Below, piece by piece: positions 21,438-37,184 of a stretch of DNA of 64,000 nt. This stretch comes from Setoptus koraiensis (Eukaryota > Arthropoda). Each line of letters opens with the position of its first letter. Within the stretch, counting starts at the first letter, position 1. Under the pieces are notes generated by a model. That model searched no databases, was not told the origin of the DNA, and saw only the letters and a list, made by a program, of their open reading frames with translations. Location of the stretch: contig CM106586.1 in assembly GCA_048013815.1 (NCBI GenBank), positions 13,950,001 through 14,014,000 on the forward strand, written 5' to 3'. Position numbers and translations under genes: made by a program.

Positions 21438-22238
21438 GTCGGCGTGCTGGCGGTGCCGGTGGTTGTTGCTGGGTTGTTGCTGTGGTTGGTGAAGTTGTTG
21501 CTGTTGCCGCTGTTGTTGTTGTTGCTGGCGTGCCCAATTGACACAAGTTGATGGCAATGGATGGTCAATAAGGGCGGCTATCAAGATGATAAAATAATAA
21601 TGTGTAATGTCAGTTTGTTTGTGGTATAATACACTATCGGTTGTATGCAGTGCGTTGCCCTGTCGCGCTGCAGCGTGCTCAATAATCATCCGTTTTTTAG
21701 TCATACACACACACACACACACAAGACACACTATGCACTGCTCGAGGCTGACTGCAATGACGCACGCACAAGATATTCGCAAATCATGTTTATTGTCGTA
21801 TGCCGTTCGTACAGTCAAGCACTATGGAGCTTCGAAAAAACACCACCACAACTACAGAATAGGTGTCAAAATCATATGCGCATCGACGGCACTGCTGGCA
21901 ACAGGCATAACTCTTCGCTAATTCGAATTTGGCGCTCTCTTCTGCGCACCTTATTTATTTATCCTACTGTACATACGCCAGACTCAATGGTCATTTACAC
22001 CAATCATCATATCATCTGACCTGCCAGCCGGCGGGTCTACCTGCCGAACCGTTTGGTTGATTTAAAAATTTTATACCAGTTTCTGATAAAATATAAAACA
22101 TTTGTTGATGATATCTCGCTGCCCAATTCACTGAACAGCCTATCAGAGGGTTCACGATCGGACTGGCCTTCCAAATATAAAGCTTGGCGTCCCTTTATAC
22201 AAGCTGATCGGTTCATTTGACCAACCACAAAAAGCAAA
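21438..22238. other. Intergenic between USP14 and DDX41
   Basis: It holds the USP14 leader and promoter and the DDX41 3' UTR. A CAG/GTT-type Gln-coding tract (about 21455-21530) and a short CA run (about 21709-21723) lie upstream of the USP14 ATG. A minus-strand AATAAA lies near 21955. The open frame upstream of USP14 is probably untranslated leader. Confidence 0.5.
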
Positions 22239-26403
<4,165 letters not shown>

Positions 26404-26473
26404 CTGCAAATGGCTGCCAGTCTGGCAAACTGCTGCCAGTGTGCCAGTTTGCCAGACTGGCAGCCATTTGCAG
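26404..26473. repeat. Perfect 29-bp inverted repeat with 12-nt loop, precursor-like hairpin
   Basis: The left arm at 26404-26432 is matched base for base by its reverse complement at 26445-26473, around the loop CTGCCAGTGTGC. The arm begins CTGCAAATGGCTGCCAGTC. Two or three further pairs, one a wobble, extend the stem outward. A 70-nt perfect hairpin fits a young microRNA or hairpin siRNA precursor, or simply a palindrome. No target duplication is seen at the ends. Confidence 0.9.
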
Positions 26474-27869
26474 CGGCAGCCAGCTCGAACAACAATCGAT
26501 CATGCTGGCGTCCATCATCTTTGAGAGTTGATCTTGCTGGCGCGCTGTACTTAGAGAAATAGCCGAGTTGTCGCTGCAAGTGGCAAATCCGACGACTCGA
26601 TTCCGACACGAGAGGCACAAGTTCATTCATTAACACTGCCACTGCATGGCTACAAATTGGCGCCGTGCCTCATTTAGTCAAATTGTCTGCTGCCACTGGC
26701 AATGCTGGCAGCTCTTGCCCGGTTGGCCCGGTACCCGGCCGATGGTGCCGGCAACCGGGCTCGCTGCTTGCTGAGGCTCAGCTGAGGCCGCCGCCGGCCA
26801 ACAAGACGCCGGGCCCCAGCAGTCGATAAACGATCGATCACCGGCATCCATGTTAACTGTGCCACTGGCACCCATAGGAATAATAAGAATGTAAGTGGGG
26901 CCAACATTGGCCCGCCGCTATTATGCCGCCGCTGTGTGCACTGTCTGCCAGCCAACAACCGGATGATCAATGATTGTTGTTGAGCCGATGTTATCATTGT
27001 TGCCGGCCCGGCCCCACACACAGCGAAGCTGGCAAAAAACTTTCAACTGGCGCCCAACATAAATCGCTAATCCTAATCACTCTCGCCAATCCCGGCCGCA
27101 CAATAACAACGCGCCGATATGTATGTAATGCGATAAAACGGACAACACAATATACATTACACACAATATTACATACATACAGCGACAATTGCCCGGCAAG
27201 ACGGCAGTGGTCTGGTCAGCAGTGGCCAGTGAGTTGTTTGCTGTCATGGGTGCCAGCGCCAAGACCATAAACACCAACGATATGTATTGTTGTGTAATTT
27301 AATATTACGGCCGGGCCGGCCATTGTGTCACCGGCGGCGGGCGCATTGTCGTCACTTAAAAAATTGATACGCAAAATTTGGCCGGGCCGGCGCCATGTTT
27401 GCGTATCGCGCCGCGCACTGGCTCGCCTCACTGGCCTCGCTGCAGTTTGGACCCCTGCACCGCCTAGCGGGGGCCGGCGAAGGCCATTGAAGGCAGTGGA
27501 GTAAAATTAAAATGAAAAAAGCGAGCTCTTTTGTAAATAATTTCTGCCTTTGTACGACACAAATTCCAAATTCCCTTTCACTGGGGCGCCACAGCGCGAG
27601 AGATAAGAACGCTCGTCATCGAATCATCTTTTGAATCATGATGGATTCGTCGTGCGCTGTGTGTAATAGTGTTACAAAGAACGTTAGAGAACGCGCGCCA
27701 GAAAGCGCAAAGAGAAATTATAAATTCTTTTCTCATGTGTGTGTGCGCCCTCGCAAGTGTGTAGCGTTGCATTTTTGGGCCTCATTTTTGGGCCTCATTT
27801 ACACACACGCACGCACACGCACACAGCGGCATTGGCCGGCACGCACACCATCATCGATGATCTATTGAA
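26474..27869. other. Gene-free GC-rich stretch
   Basis: No gene seen. Many CCGG, GGCC and TGGCGCC words and short inverted motifs occur (for example around 26715-26765). Open frames here are composition-driven. Confidence 0.4.
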
Positions 27870-28043
27870 ATGGGAAACAGCATTGATAAATATATTGATA
27901 TCAATGTGCATTTAGCACAAAAGGATACAAAAGTATTGCGACACTTTTATCTGGAAGTGCATCCAGCGACAACAACGCCGACTGCAGCGACAGCGGTGCG
28001 ATTAACGCGCGATGATACACCAATGCATAGTAATACTTTTTGA
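27870..28043 (+). CDS. Possible 57-residue small ORF with N-terminal MGNS
   Basis: The ATG has a favourable context (GAAATGG) and opens 57 codons to TGA. The first part, MGNSIDKYIDINVHLAQKDT, has mixed, protein-like composition unlike the low-complexity frames nearby. The tail is Thr/Ala-rich. Gly2-Asn3 suits N-myristoylation, although Asp at position 6 does not. I recognise no family. It may be a chance frame or the first exon of a longer gene. Confidence 0.25.
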   Translation: MGNSIDKYIDINVHLAQKDTKVLRHFYLEVHPATTTPTAATAVRLTRDDTPMHSNTF

Positions 28044-28295
28044 CCGGCCGGCACCGTTATCCCGCCCGCTCTTGGGTACCGAGATAAATATCACTGGGGC
28101 CCACAACAAGTTGCGATACGTGGCGCGAATAGCGTATCTGTTTCAAAGGATCTCTCCGTCTGTGCGCGTTTGTGTGTCTGGACTGAATTTAATTTCTCTC
28201 TCAAATGACCATTACGTCTGCGGGCCTCAGCGGTTTGGGGCCCGCATCGTGCCAGCACCGGCCCAGTTATGAAATGCCGGCCGGCCGGCTGGCCG

Positions 28296-28303
28296 TATAA
28301 AAG
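28296..28303 (+). promoter_or_regulatory. TATA box without an assigned gene
   Basis: TATAAAAG is set in GC-rich sequence (GGCTGGCCGTATAAAAGGGC). No clear initiator occurs 30 bp downstream and no ORF follows, so any transcript would be non-coding or would start a long first intron. Confidence 0.3.
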
Positions 28304-29023
28304 GGCGTGTGTGAGCGACGAAAAAGGGGCCCTTTTCATGCCTGAAAGAAGATTGATCACACTCACTACAAGTTGGACATAAATTCAGACATCATTCAGT
28401 CAGCTGGCAGGCGGCTAGCCAGAAATGATACCGATGATGAACAAATATAAATACAATATATGCGCCATATAACGATAGCGATCATAAACAGTCCGTGCGA
28501 CACACACACACTGCAACAACAACAAATGAACCTATTCCGCACTGTTTGGCACTGTTTGCTTTGAGCGGCGCTATTTCCGGTTACAATTTAATATTGATCG
28601 ATTAGCTCAAGTGAATAACTGATTTAATATGGCTGACGCGCATAATGATATTGCCATGCATCAGCGGGCAGCCGCTCGGCGGGGCCGGCTTCGCGGGCCG
28701 GATGACGGCGACCAACACTGACAGGCCGCCAACGACAGCGCGCCAGCATACCGGCGGTCTTAGATACTTGCACACAAGCCGACGGATGATCCCCGAGGAG
28801 CGATCTTGCTCGGCTTGGCTGGCCCAGCCGACTTGAGAGGCCGGCAACTTATTATTATATAAACAGTGGTGTAAATCAGTGAAGGATCACACCATCAGTA
28901 CATAAGAACCCGCTCACCCGGCTCGTGACAGGTGATTCATTTTGTTGTTGTCGTTGCTTTATTTGCTCGCGTTGCTGCTGCGTGTCGCGTTGCTGTGTGT
29001 CGCACGGGCCAGATTGTCGGCCC

Positions 29024-29089
29024 GCGCTGCCGCAAACAAGTTGCGGGCCTCAGCCGGGGCCCGGCGCTCGGGCAACTTGTTTGCAGCGC
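29024..29089. repeat. Imperfect inverted repeat, 18 paired bases with a 3-nt bulge
   Basis: GCAAACAAGTTGC (29032-29044) pairs fully with 29072-29084. GCGCT (29024-29028) pairs with AGCGC (29085-29089). The loop is 27 nt and GC-rich. It is a possible structured RNA but weaker than the hairpin at 26404. Confidence 0.7.
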
Positions 29090-29943
29090 CGGTCACACGC
29101 CCGGCTGTAAGACTGCCTATAGAGATAGGCAAGCTTGCTTGTATGGGGTATTCGCGTACGTACGCGGCCCGGCCCGGCCTATACAAATACCGTGGTGGTA
29201 CAAATATGTACCGTCGCTGAGGCCAGTGTCACCTAAATCGTGATGCGGGTCCCCGTGGACAGAGGGCGCCACTGCGACCGTGCAGGGCAACAAATCGGGC
29301 ACAACTGGCGAATCGCGGGCACAGTTGGCACACCGGGCACAATTGGCACACCGGGCACAATTGGGCCCCACAACCAGTGAGGCCCCATCGGAGGCGAGCG
29401 GCAAAAAACGGTGAGCCTCACAAAGTGAGGCGGACACATAAATAGCCCGCTATTTGTACTGTGTAATATATTGCCATCGCGCTCGGCGATGTAACACGGT
29501 ATGCGATATAATATAGTGTGTATAATATAATATCACACAATTAAACACGCAGCGGCGCCCAGATAAAGGAAGCGACGGGGCCCCGATCGTCATGCTTGTC
29601 GAAGGGAGGCGCTAACAAGCGAGATAACAATGCCCGCCAGCAGCGGCGCCACTCAGTTTATCTCTGGGCTGGCGAGCGGGCCCCGTTAGCCTGCCGCTCG
29701 CCGCTGTCAAACGGTCTGTCAGACGGCGATATCATGGTGACGCAGATAATATCATGTAACAATAGGTGCGCACAATGCCGGCGCCTCCGTTGTCGGTGTT
29801 GCTGTTGTTGGTTACATAACATCGTTCGTTCGGCTATCGCCATATTGACACATTGGCACATTGGCACTTTGGATTGTTGGCTCGTTGGCACCTGTAATAA
29901 CCGTTATATAAGTGGCGTAACGGGCGATAGTTTTTGCCGGGGC

Positions 29944-29945
<2 letters not shown>

Positions 29946-29977
<32 letters not shown>
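29946..29977. repeat. (CA)16 microsatellite
   Basis: An uninterrupted CA run followed by CAA units. Confidence 0.95.
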
Positions 29978-29978
<1 letters not shown>

Positions 29979-32091
29979 CAACAACTATATACAAACATGC
30001 ATTTGCAATTTGCAGCGCGCACGACATTGCACGGTGGCTCGAGTTGATTTGAGTCGAGTTGATTGGCGATAATTGCCGACAATCAAGTTTATTTTCTTTG
30101 TTTGTTACCCGGGCGCCCCTGCCGTCGTCGCCGCCGCCGCCGCACTTGCCCGCTCTAATCTGGCCACCCTCAACCCAAACTTCATTAGCTTGATAATTTG
30201 GGCCGTTGTTGTGCCGGCGCCCATTTTGGCCGCTCATGGGCGCCCATTTCGGCGACTGGTGGGCGCCCGTTTCGGCGACTGGTGGGCGCAGATTAAATGT
30301 GTGTGTGTGTGCGTGTCTAGCCAGGAGCCCCAGTTTGACACGAGTGCCATCTATCGCGGGCGTGCTGAACTGCCCAGGCCGGGCCGGCTCGAGCGACAAG
30401 CGTGAAAGCGTCAATTTTTGCCCAAACGCCTCCAAAGAGCCCACTCGTGCGGCCTAAACAAACCTATTATTTAAGAGCCGAGCCGCCATTTTACAACAAA
30501 CGGTCGGCGCCTCACATGAAGTGACTGGCTCCGCTCTGGCGACACTTTCGGGCCGAGGGGGCCGGTTGAACGACAGCTCGACAACTGTGACAAGTGCATC
30601 AGCGCCAGGTACAAAATGTTCCGAATAATAATTGTGATCGATATTCATTCAATTAGAATTTCGCTCGCAATTTCACACACCAGGGCACACGGGGCCCCGG
30701 GCCCCCAACGAAGCGTAAATTGATTTATGGTATTTTGAGTTGTGTGGAAAAGTCACACCTCGCTCTGCAGTGTTTGTCGCTGTGACGCTTAAGTCGACGG
30801 CAATTTTGACAAAACGCCTGGCTCTCTCTCTCTCGCTTTTGACAAAATGCCTGCCCTCTGATTTGCACCCTGATGCACAACAAAAACAAGCATCGGCAGC
30901 AATAGCAATTTTGACAAAAAATCGCGTGAAAAAAAAAGGGAAAAAATAAAAAATAAACTCGCACCCGGCGCTGCTGACAAACACAAAAAGAATCACGTCA
31001 AGATCGATAAATGGGCGCGTGTATCTATTGCAGCTCGCCAGCCAGCCAGCTCGCTTTGTTCTGCAAATGACAACCGGTGGGGCTTCCCGGCTTGCCGGAT
31101 ATACGGATATATCGGCTATGTTAGCTGAGAGAATGTTCAGAGAGATTTGGGGCGAAATTTGTGTGTGCCGTGTCTGGACACGGATATTAACAGCTGAATA
31201 AATATGAATTTAATCTTTTTACCTATTGCCTGTCGCAGGCTCATTTTTGTCGCGGCTCGGCCTGCCAGCTCATAGAGTGACTCAGATAAATAAATAAGTG
31301 TCGTCATGATGCGCCAATTTCAATAGCTAGTCAGCCAGCCAAACCATATTGAATTTTCTATTATTTGTCAGCGGATATTTATGTTTGGTGTGCACAGCTT
31401 TGGACGACTTTATTTTTGCGCTCTGTCGGAAAAAAACGGGTCGCATGGGCGATGCGAGCGACTCTCGATGCCGCATTGACCGAGACGGTCTCTCTCTGTC
31501 GCCCACTGGCGCCCCTATCACACAATGGACGAGGTCGCGGTTGGCGAGACAATTGCGGGCTGGGTGGCCCGTTCGGCACACGGACATAAATATTAGCTGT
31601 CCAATTTGACACTCTCGTATAATGTCAATAACAGAGCATATTTTATTTTATATACTATTGGAATCATGCGTTTATTTATCGCCCCTCTACGTTTGTGTCA
31701 ATAAGCCCTGACCGTTATGGGGCGCCCCAATATAAAATTGGAGCATCTGGGCGAGACATTTATGCAAACGACGTGTCATGTCATGTCATTACGTGTGGCC
31801 ACCGCAAACGGACGCTCGCCGGCCCGCCGGCCCGCCGACACTGCAACAGCCAAATAGAGCAAACGATGCAGCCAATGGCAGCAAGCCGCATATCGCCCTA
31901 AATACCGGCATAAATACAAACCAACCGGCGCCCCCTCAAATGTAAATTGTGCCGCCAGTTGGTTATGATTTTATTATCGTTTGTTTTCGCCCCTCTCGCT
32001 TTATATTATATTCAGTGTTATTACTGTTATTATCAATTCAAACCGGCCCCACTGGGCCCCTGGCTGCCGCCGGCACCAATTGACGCTGGCT

Positions 32092-32149
32092 CATTGATAT
32101 TATTCAAATGATTGTCGGCCCATTGATATTATTCAAATGATTGTGGGCC
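32092..32149. repeat. 29-bp direct repeat, two near-identical copies
   Basis: CATTGATATTATTCAAATGA-type units at 32092-32120 and 32121-32149 differ by one base. An AT-rich unit stands in GC-rich surroundings. Confidence 0.95.
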
Positions 32150-32621
32150 CATTGCAATGGCGCTTGTTGTCGGCTGGAACTGTGCCGGCCACTTGGCCAC
32201 ACTCGACAGCACACGCGCCCGTTGCCACCCCAACAGCTCACCTGGTGGCCGGGCCAGCTAACACGACCAGCAGACTTGGCTGCTCTGTCATCGCCGGAAG
32301 TGTGCGGCCCCAATCGCCTGAGTGTCGCTGGCTGGATGGGGCCCCGCTTTCGTCGGACCGTGCCGGGCATGGGGGGCACTTAATTACAACTCAATAATCA
32401 TTGAGTTGCCAGACAATAGAGGCAGAGGCAGAGAGAGATAGGCAGAGAGGGGCCCAAGACGAGCCACAATTTAGTGTCGCCGAAATGGGGCCCCGTGCCC
32501 GTGTTAAGTTGTATGTTTGCACGCAAACTGTAGACACTTGTCACTTGTCCGCGCCACTTGACTGACATTCCTCACTGGTGTGTGTCGCTTAAATCCCCCA
32601 TTCGCCTCCATGTGCCCCCCA

Positions 32622-32717
32622 GATAAACGCCAGCTCAGATAGACGCCAGCTCGTGTGGACGCCAGCTCGTGTGGACGCCAGCTCCGATGAACACCGGCTC
32701 AGATAAACACCAAGTCA
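32622..32717. repeat. 16-bp minisatellite, six copies
   Basis: Six consecutive 16-bp units of the GATAAACGCCAGCTCA type, with the middle two ending TGTGGACGCCAGCTC. The spacing is exact across 96 bp. Confidence 0.95.
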
Positions 32718-34212
32718 GCGAGCTGTGTGATCAATCGATCGATCAAGCGCCCATTTTGGGTTGTTGTTGGTGCCGGCGGCCGGCTGATCGGTTGACAGGC
32801 AGCTCTGTGAGAACATGCCGGGCCAAGCCAGTGGATTGGCACGACACTAAGCACTTGTGATTCTTTGATTTTTGTCCACGCAACCATCATCATCATCATC
32901 ATCGCTCATATATCACAGACTGACCATGCTGACAAACGTCGCCAGTTGTCCGGTGGCAGCGGCCCCGGCCCCGGCCTGCCAATAACATTTGGCCGTGTCT
33001 TATAAATGGCACACAAAGAGACTTTGGCAGCCCAAATCTACTTATATCTGCTCATGTCGGCGGCCAGATATTGGCACAGATAGCGCACAAAGTGGCCCAC
33101 TCTTTTTGCGATCTGTCCGAGCGTTTTATCCGAGCGGCCCCCCCCACAACAGAACTGTACTAACTAGGCTATTCTAAACTATTGAAGCTGCACACCATCC
33201 AATTGAACCAAACTGGCCGCTCGGCGGGTCACAATGCGCCTTGCATTATCGTCCAGATTCACGGGTGAATAGTGGCGGTCACACACACACAGTTACGTAC
33301 GGGAAAGAATGAGCAATTAGATGAAATTGCCTCGCGTTGGATGAATAAATATTTGGGGTCCGTCTTAAATTCAATTGATGTGTGTGTGTGTGTGTGTTTA
33401 TTTTGCAAAGAAGCAAAGAAGATAAAAATAAATATTTGCGTTTAGTTGTGCGCGTGCCGAAAAAAACAACAACAACAACACGGCGGCGGCGGCGGCCCGT
33501 TCACGTGCAGTTGCGGCGCGGTGCGGCACGGGCAGCCCGTGTGGGCAGGCCAAGCAACGCGCCAAAGCCACGGCGGTCAGAGGCTTTTTTGTCATAATGG
33601 GTTACGTAAGTGTGCTATTAATGTAATATTACATCTAAATCTATTTTGACAGTGGCACCTTTGCCAGTAGAGAGCGCTGTTTTCACTTCCGTTGTGTATA
33701 ACGCGCGGCCCACTGCGATGACAACAGCACTACATGGATTTATGTGATGACTTAAACACTTTGCCAACTTGGCAGAGAGCGCTACTCCATATATCACAAG
33801 GGGCGAGCAATATATAAATCTAATTTGTCAATAGAGACGACAACTTGTAGTGCGAGCGGGGGGACCCCAAAATGATAAGGCTATAAGTGGTGCCCGTGAC
33901 AGGGCGACTTTGCTGTGTCGGACCGTGCGATCTGTTTGCTTGCAGCTCGCAGACATACAGTGTACATACTTGCAGTGAGTGGTGGTAGCTGCAGTAGTTG
34001 TGTAGTAATGAACAAATACAACGTATCAACGTCACCCCGGATGGTGCCCGAGGGCGCAAATTTTAAATTATAGCCAGCTTGCCCCGAGTGGCGCCGCTCG
34101 CCAGAGCGGCTCGCCTGAACTTGGGCCGACCTCCAACTTCCGGTTTGTCCGTTAGACGGCGTCGGGCCGATATTGGAGACTGTCTAGTAGTCTATCGGAG
34201 AGCGAGCTCACT

Positions 34213-34355
34213 TTGGCGCTCGTGCCGGTTGCTGTCGCTGGCGTCGCTGTTGTTGTCGCTGCTGTTGTTGTTGCTGCTGCTGCTGTTGTTGTTGGCGTGC
34301 AAAACACGGACGAAGGCGACACGCCAACAACGGCAGCGACAGCAACAACAAGATG
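34213..34355. repeat. Imperfect GTT/GCT then CAA/CAG triplet tract
   Basis: GTTGCTGTCGCT-type triplets switch to CAACAACGGCAGCGAC-type triplets, so the two halves can pair as an imperfect inverted repeat. Long ORFs on both strands here (poly-Val/Leu, poly-Gln/Ser) are by-products of this tract. Confidence 0.8.
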
Positions 34356-35914
34356 CTCGCGACGAGGGCGCAAAACAAGCGGCCAAGACGCACAGGGGCC
34401 CGTGTCACCTAGCGGACAGACAGTGCGCGATACGTGATGTGCGAACTGTGATTTATTTAGTGCGGTGTGTGCCCTATATATTTGTGTTGGACATGCGGAC
34501 TCTCGAGAGGCGCCGAGGTCCGACTTATATAACTGACTGGCTCACTTACGTAAGCCATTGCGCTGGGGCCGCGACGCAACGCTTCGGACGCTGGTGGGCG
34601 CCAGCCTGCTGATTGGAGGCGCCCGGACCCGATCGGGGGGCGTCAGTGTCTGATTGGTGCCGGCCAGTCAGCCGACCAGCCAGCCGACCAGCCAGTCAGC
34701 CGAGCGGCCTGGTGGCCGGCGCCCGAGCGCCGGTGGTATTAAAATCCGGCAAGCAGAAGCCAAGGGCGACCGGGCCGCCAACAGCCAGACAGCGCAAATT
34801 GTAGAGAAAATTTTGGACAAGTGCCAGCCAGAATGGGAGCCATCCATTTGGAGGGGACGCGCGCAATTGATTGGGCCGGCCATATCAGCGATGGCGCAAC
34901 AAACAACTCGCGCCACAGCCAAATGGAATTGGCTGGCAATTGTTGGGAGCGCTAGCCGGATCATAACACGGCGCCACACACTGGCAATCAAGCCATTTCG
35001 AGGCGGCGGCGGCTTATCCCATTGGTTAGATTGGAAGTGGCGGGCGGGGGGGGGCGCGATTTGAGGAACAGTTAAAGTCCTTCTGTCATTGGCACGTACA
35101 ATTGGCGCTGTTCTTTTCCTTATTCTTCTTCTTCGATTTCTCCCTCTAAATTATTCCTTCTCGCTGGCCGCTGCCGTTCGTCTGCCGACAACCGGTTCGC
35201 ACGCTGGTAATACCAATAAAATTGGGGCGCCGGCGAGCCTCTTTTTGGCCGGCACGGGCCCCGCAAACTGGATAACAATCCACCGACAACAACTGCAACA
35301 ACAAGCGCGGTCATTAGTCTTAATCTGACCGCTGGTCGGAGTTGGCGCCGCCGACCACTTTGCAGTGCACACACACACACTCGGAGGCGCAATTTCTCAA
35401 GGCACGACGAGATTAGAATTCACCTATAATTTAGCTGCTGGCCGCAGCTTGTTTGTCAATCTCTCCAACGAGAGACTCGCTTTATCCCCCGCTCGCCGCC
35501 CTCGGCCTGGCAAGTCTGTCGAGCTGGCAAGTCTGGCTGCCCGGCTAGTCCGGTCAGACTAGCCGGGGCCCCAGAGGGGCCCCCGTGGACGAAACGAGCC
35601 ATTTTCACTTTTAAGCCGGAGCACACACACACAACGGGGACCCCGACACACATACACGCCCAGCCGCAGAGCCGGCCAATGGCCAGCTGGCGACTTGCGG
35701 GCACAAAGGTCGCTAATGAATGTGCAGCAGGCCAGCACACTAACAGATCAGCACCTCCACGGACTAATTAATTACCCGCTGGCCCGCTAAAAATAACAAC
35801 GCCCACCCGCCGACAGTGGCTGCCCGCGCCGCGGCCCCACGGCGACTCGTGCGACCCGCCAACGACATCTACTGCGCGCGTTGGCCCCACGACCGGCCCA
35901 CACTGTGCGCCTCC

Positions 35915-36000
35915 ATCGGGCTTCGCTTGTGCGTAAATCGGACCTCGCTTGTGCGTAAATCGGGCCTCGCTTGTGCGTGAATCGGGCCTCGCTTGTGAGC
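35915..36000. repeat. 22-bp minisatellite, about four copies
   Basis: Units of the type ATCGGGCCTCGCTTGTGCGT plus two bases start at 35915, 35937, 35959 and 35981. Confidence 0.9.
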
Positions 36001-37120
36001 GCACTCGCGGCCGGCCCGGCCCGGCGCGAATGGGCCGCCCGGCACAAGTGGCGCATATGTATATGCGTGTATGTATATTTGTCGCAAGCGGGCACTTTAA
36101 TTTGCCCAACAGCGGCCGGCCCGCGCTGGCAGTTGCCAAATGAGAGCGCGAGCCAATATTGCTTGCCAATTGTTATTTGATTGCATGAGCAATTGCGAGC
36201 ATTTAATTCACTTGCCATTAACAGTGGCAGGCGACAAGAAAGCGAGTCCATCGGCCATCCGCACTCGGCCCCGCTGGCCGCCAGTGGGACTGGCCGGCAG
36301 CGAGGCAAAACAACAACAACAGCAACGACAAAACAATAATAACAACAGTGACTTAGGTTAATCACAAATCTGGCCCCAATTGTCGCCGGGCCCCAATTCG
36401 TCTTGTGCGACGCTCTGTTTTAGTGCGCTCGTGTTTGTGTGCCGGTTTGCATGCGCTCGTGTGTCGCGTCGTGTCGGGCCCCCGCGTTGACGGCATTAAG
36501 TAGTTGCTGCGGCCCCGCTGACCCATTTGAATGGGCCCATTGCCATTTGGTTAGTGACCGGTGGCGCCCGAATGGTGGCGCGCTCGCATTTGCATTCGCA
36601 TGATGGCTTGTTTGCACGAGCACAATGTGCTCGTGCGTCTTGTTGTCGTTGGTGTCGCCGCTGTTGGTGTCGTCGTTGTCGGTGGCGCTGTCGCCGTTGT
36701 TGTTGTCGTCGCCGTTGTCGCCGTTGTTGTCGCTGTGTCGCCGAGCGGGCCCCCATTCGAAATTGCCCATCAGCGCGACGTGTGCGATGGCCAATGATGA
36801 ACACGAGCAGTTGCTCGCCAACGACACGTTACGCAATCATCTGCCGGTCAAACGGCAATGAGTTTGGGGCCCGAAAGTGGGGCCCCTCTCTGGCCCCACT
36901 CTCAGTTGCTGCTGGTCGTTGTCGCGAGCATCGATTAAGCTGGCCAGCCTTAAATCATCGTTGCTGGCCGGCGGCCGAGCCGACCGGTCAGCAACTCGGC
37001 CGCCTGTCCTAGTCACAGTCTAATAATAGCAATAATTGACAATTACAATACAACATCATTACCCATCTACCCGGCCCCGGCAACTGTTAACGCTCAGATA
37101 AGCCGCCCTTGCTCGCTCGC

Positions 37121-37184
37121 CGGGCCCCATTGCGACCGGGCCCCGTTGCAGCCGGGCCCCGTTGCGGCCGGACCCCAATGCGGC
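37121..37184. repeat. 16-bp minisatellite, four copies, each with GG(G/A)CCCC
   Basis: Units CGGGCCCCATTGCGAC, CGGGCCCCGTTGCAGC, CGGGCCCCGTTGCGGC and CGGACCCCAATGCGGC follow each other exactly. Confidence 0.95.

Larger units (their letters stand above)
28044..29948. other. Gene-free stretch with promoter-like words and hairpins
   Basis: Apart from the TATA box at 28296 there is TATATAAA at 28856-28863, with TCACA and TCAGT words 20-40 bp downstream and a donor-like CAG|GTGATT near 28931. An imperfect hairpin lies at 29024-29089 and an 18-bp GGGCACAATTGGCACACC-type repeat (three copies) at about 29317-29365. No protein gene seen. Confidence 0.35.
29978..34212. other. Gene-free GC-rich stretch
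   Basis: No recognisable coding sequence. It contains the direct repeat at 32092-32149, the 16-bp array at 32622-32717, short GT/CA runs (near 33380 and 33280) and an AAC tract with (CGG)n near 33465-33497. Confidence 0.4.

Noticed and set aside
21438-21818. N-terminal extension of USP14 in the same frame
   Set aside because: The extension is low-complexity (Cys/Val and Gln/His runs) and lies before the conserved ubiquitin-like start. Translation from MSSVKV fits the family length.
29812-30444. 210-codon minus-strand open frame
   Set aside because: It passes through a CA run and CG-rich low-complexity DNA, has no domain and no protein-like hydrophobic pattern outside poly-Val/Cys.
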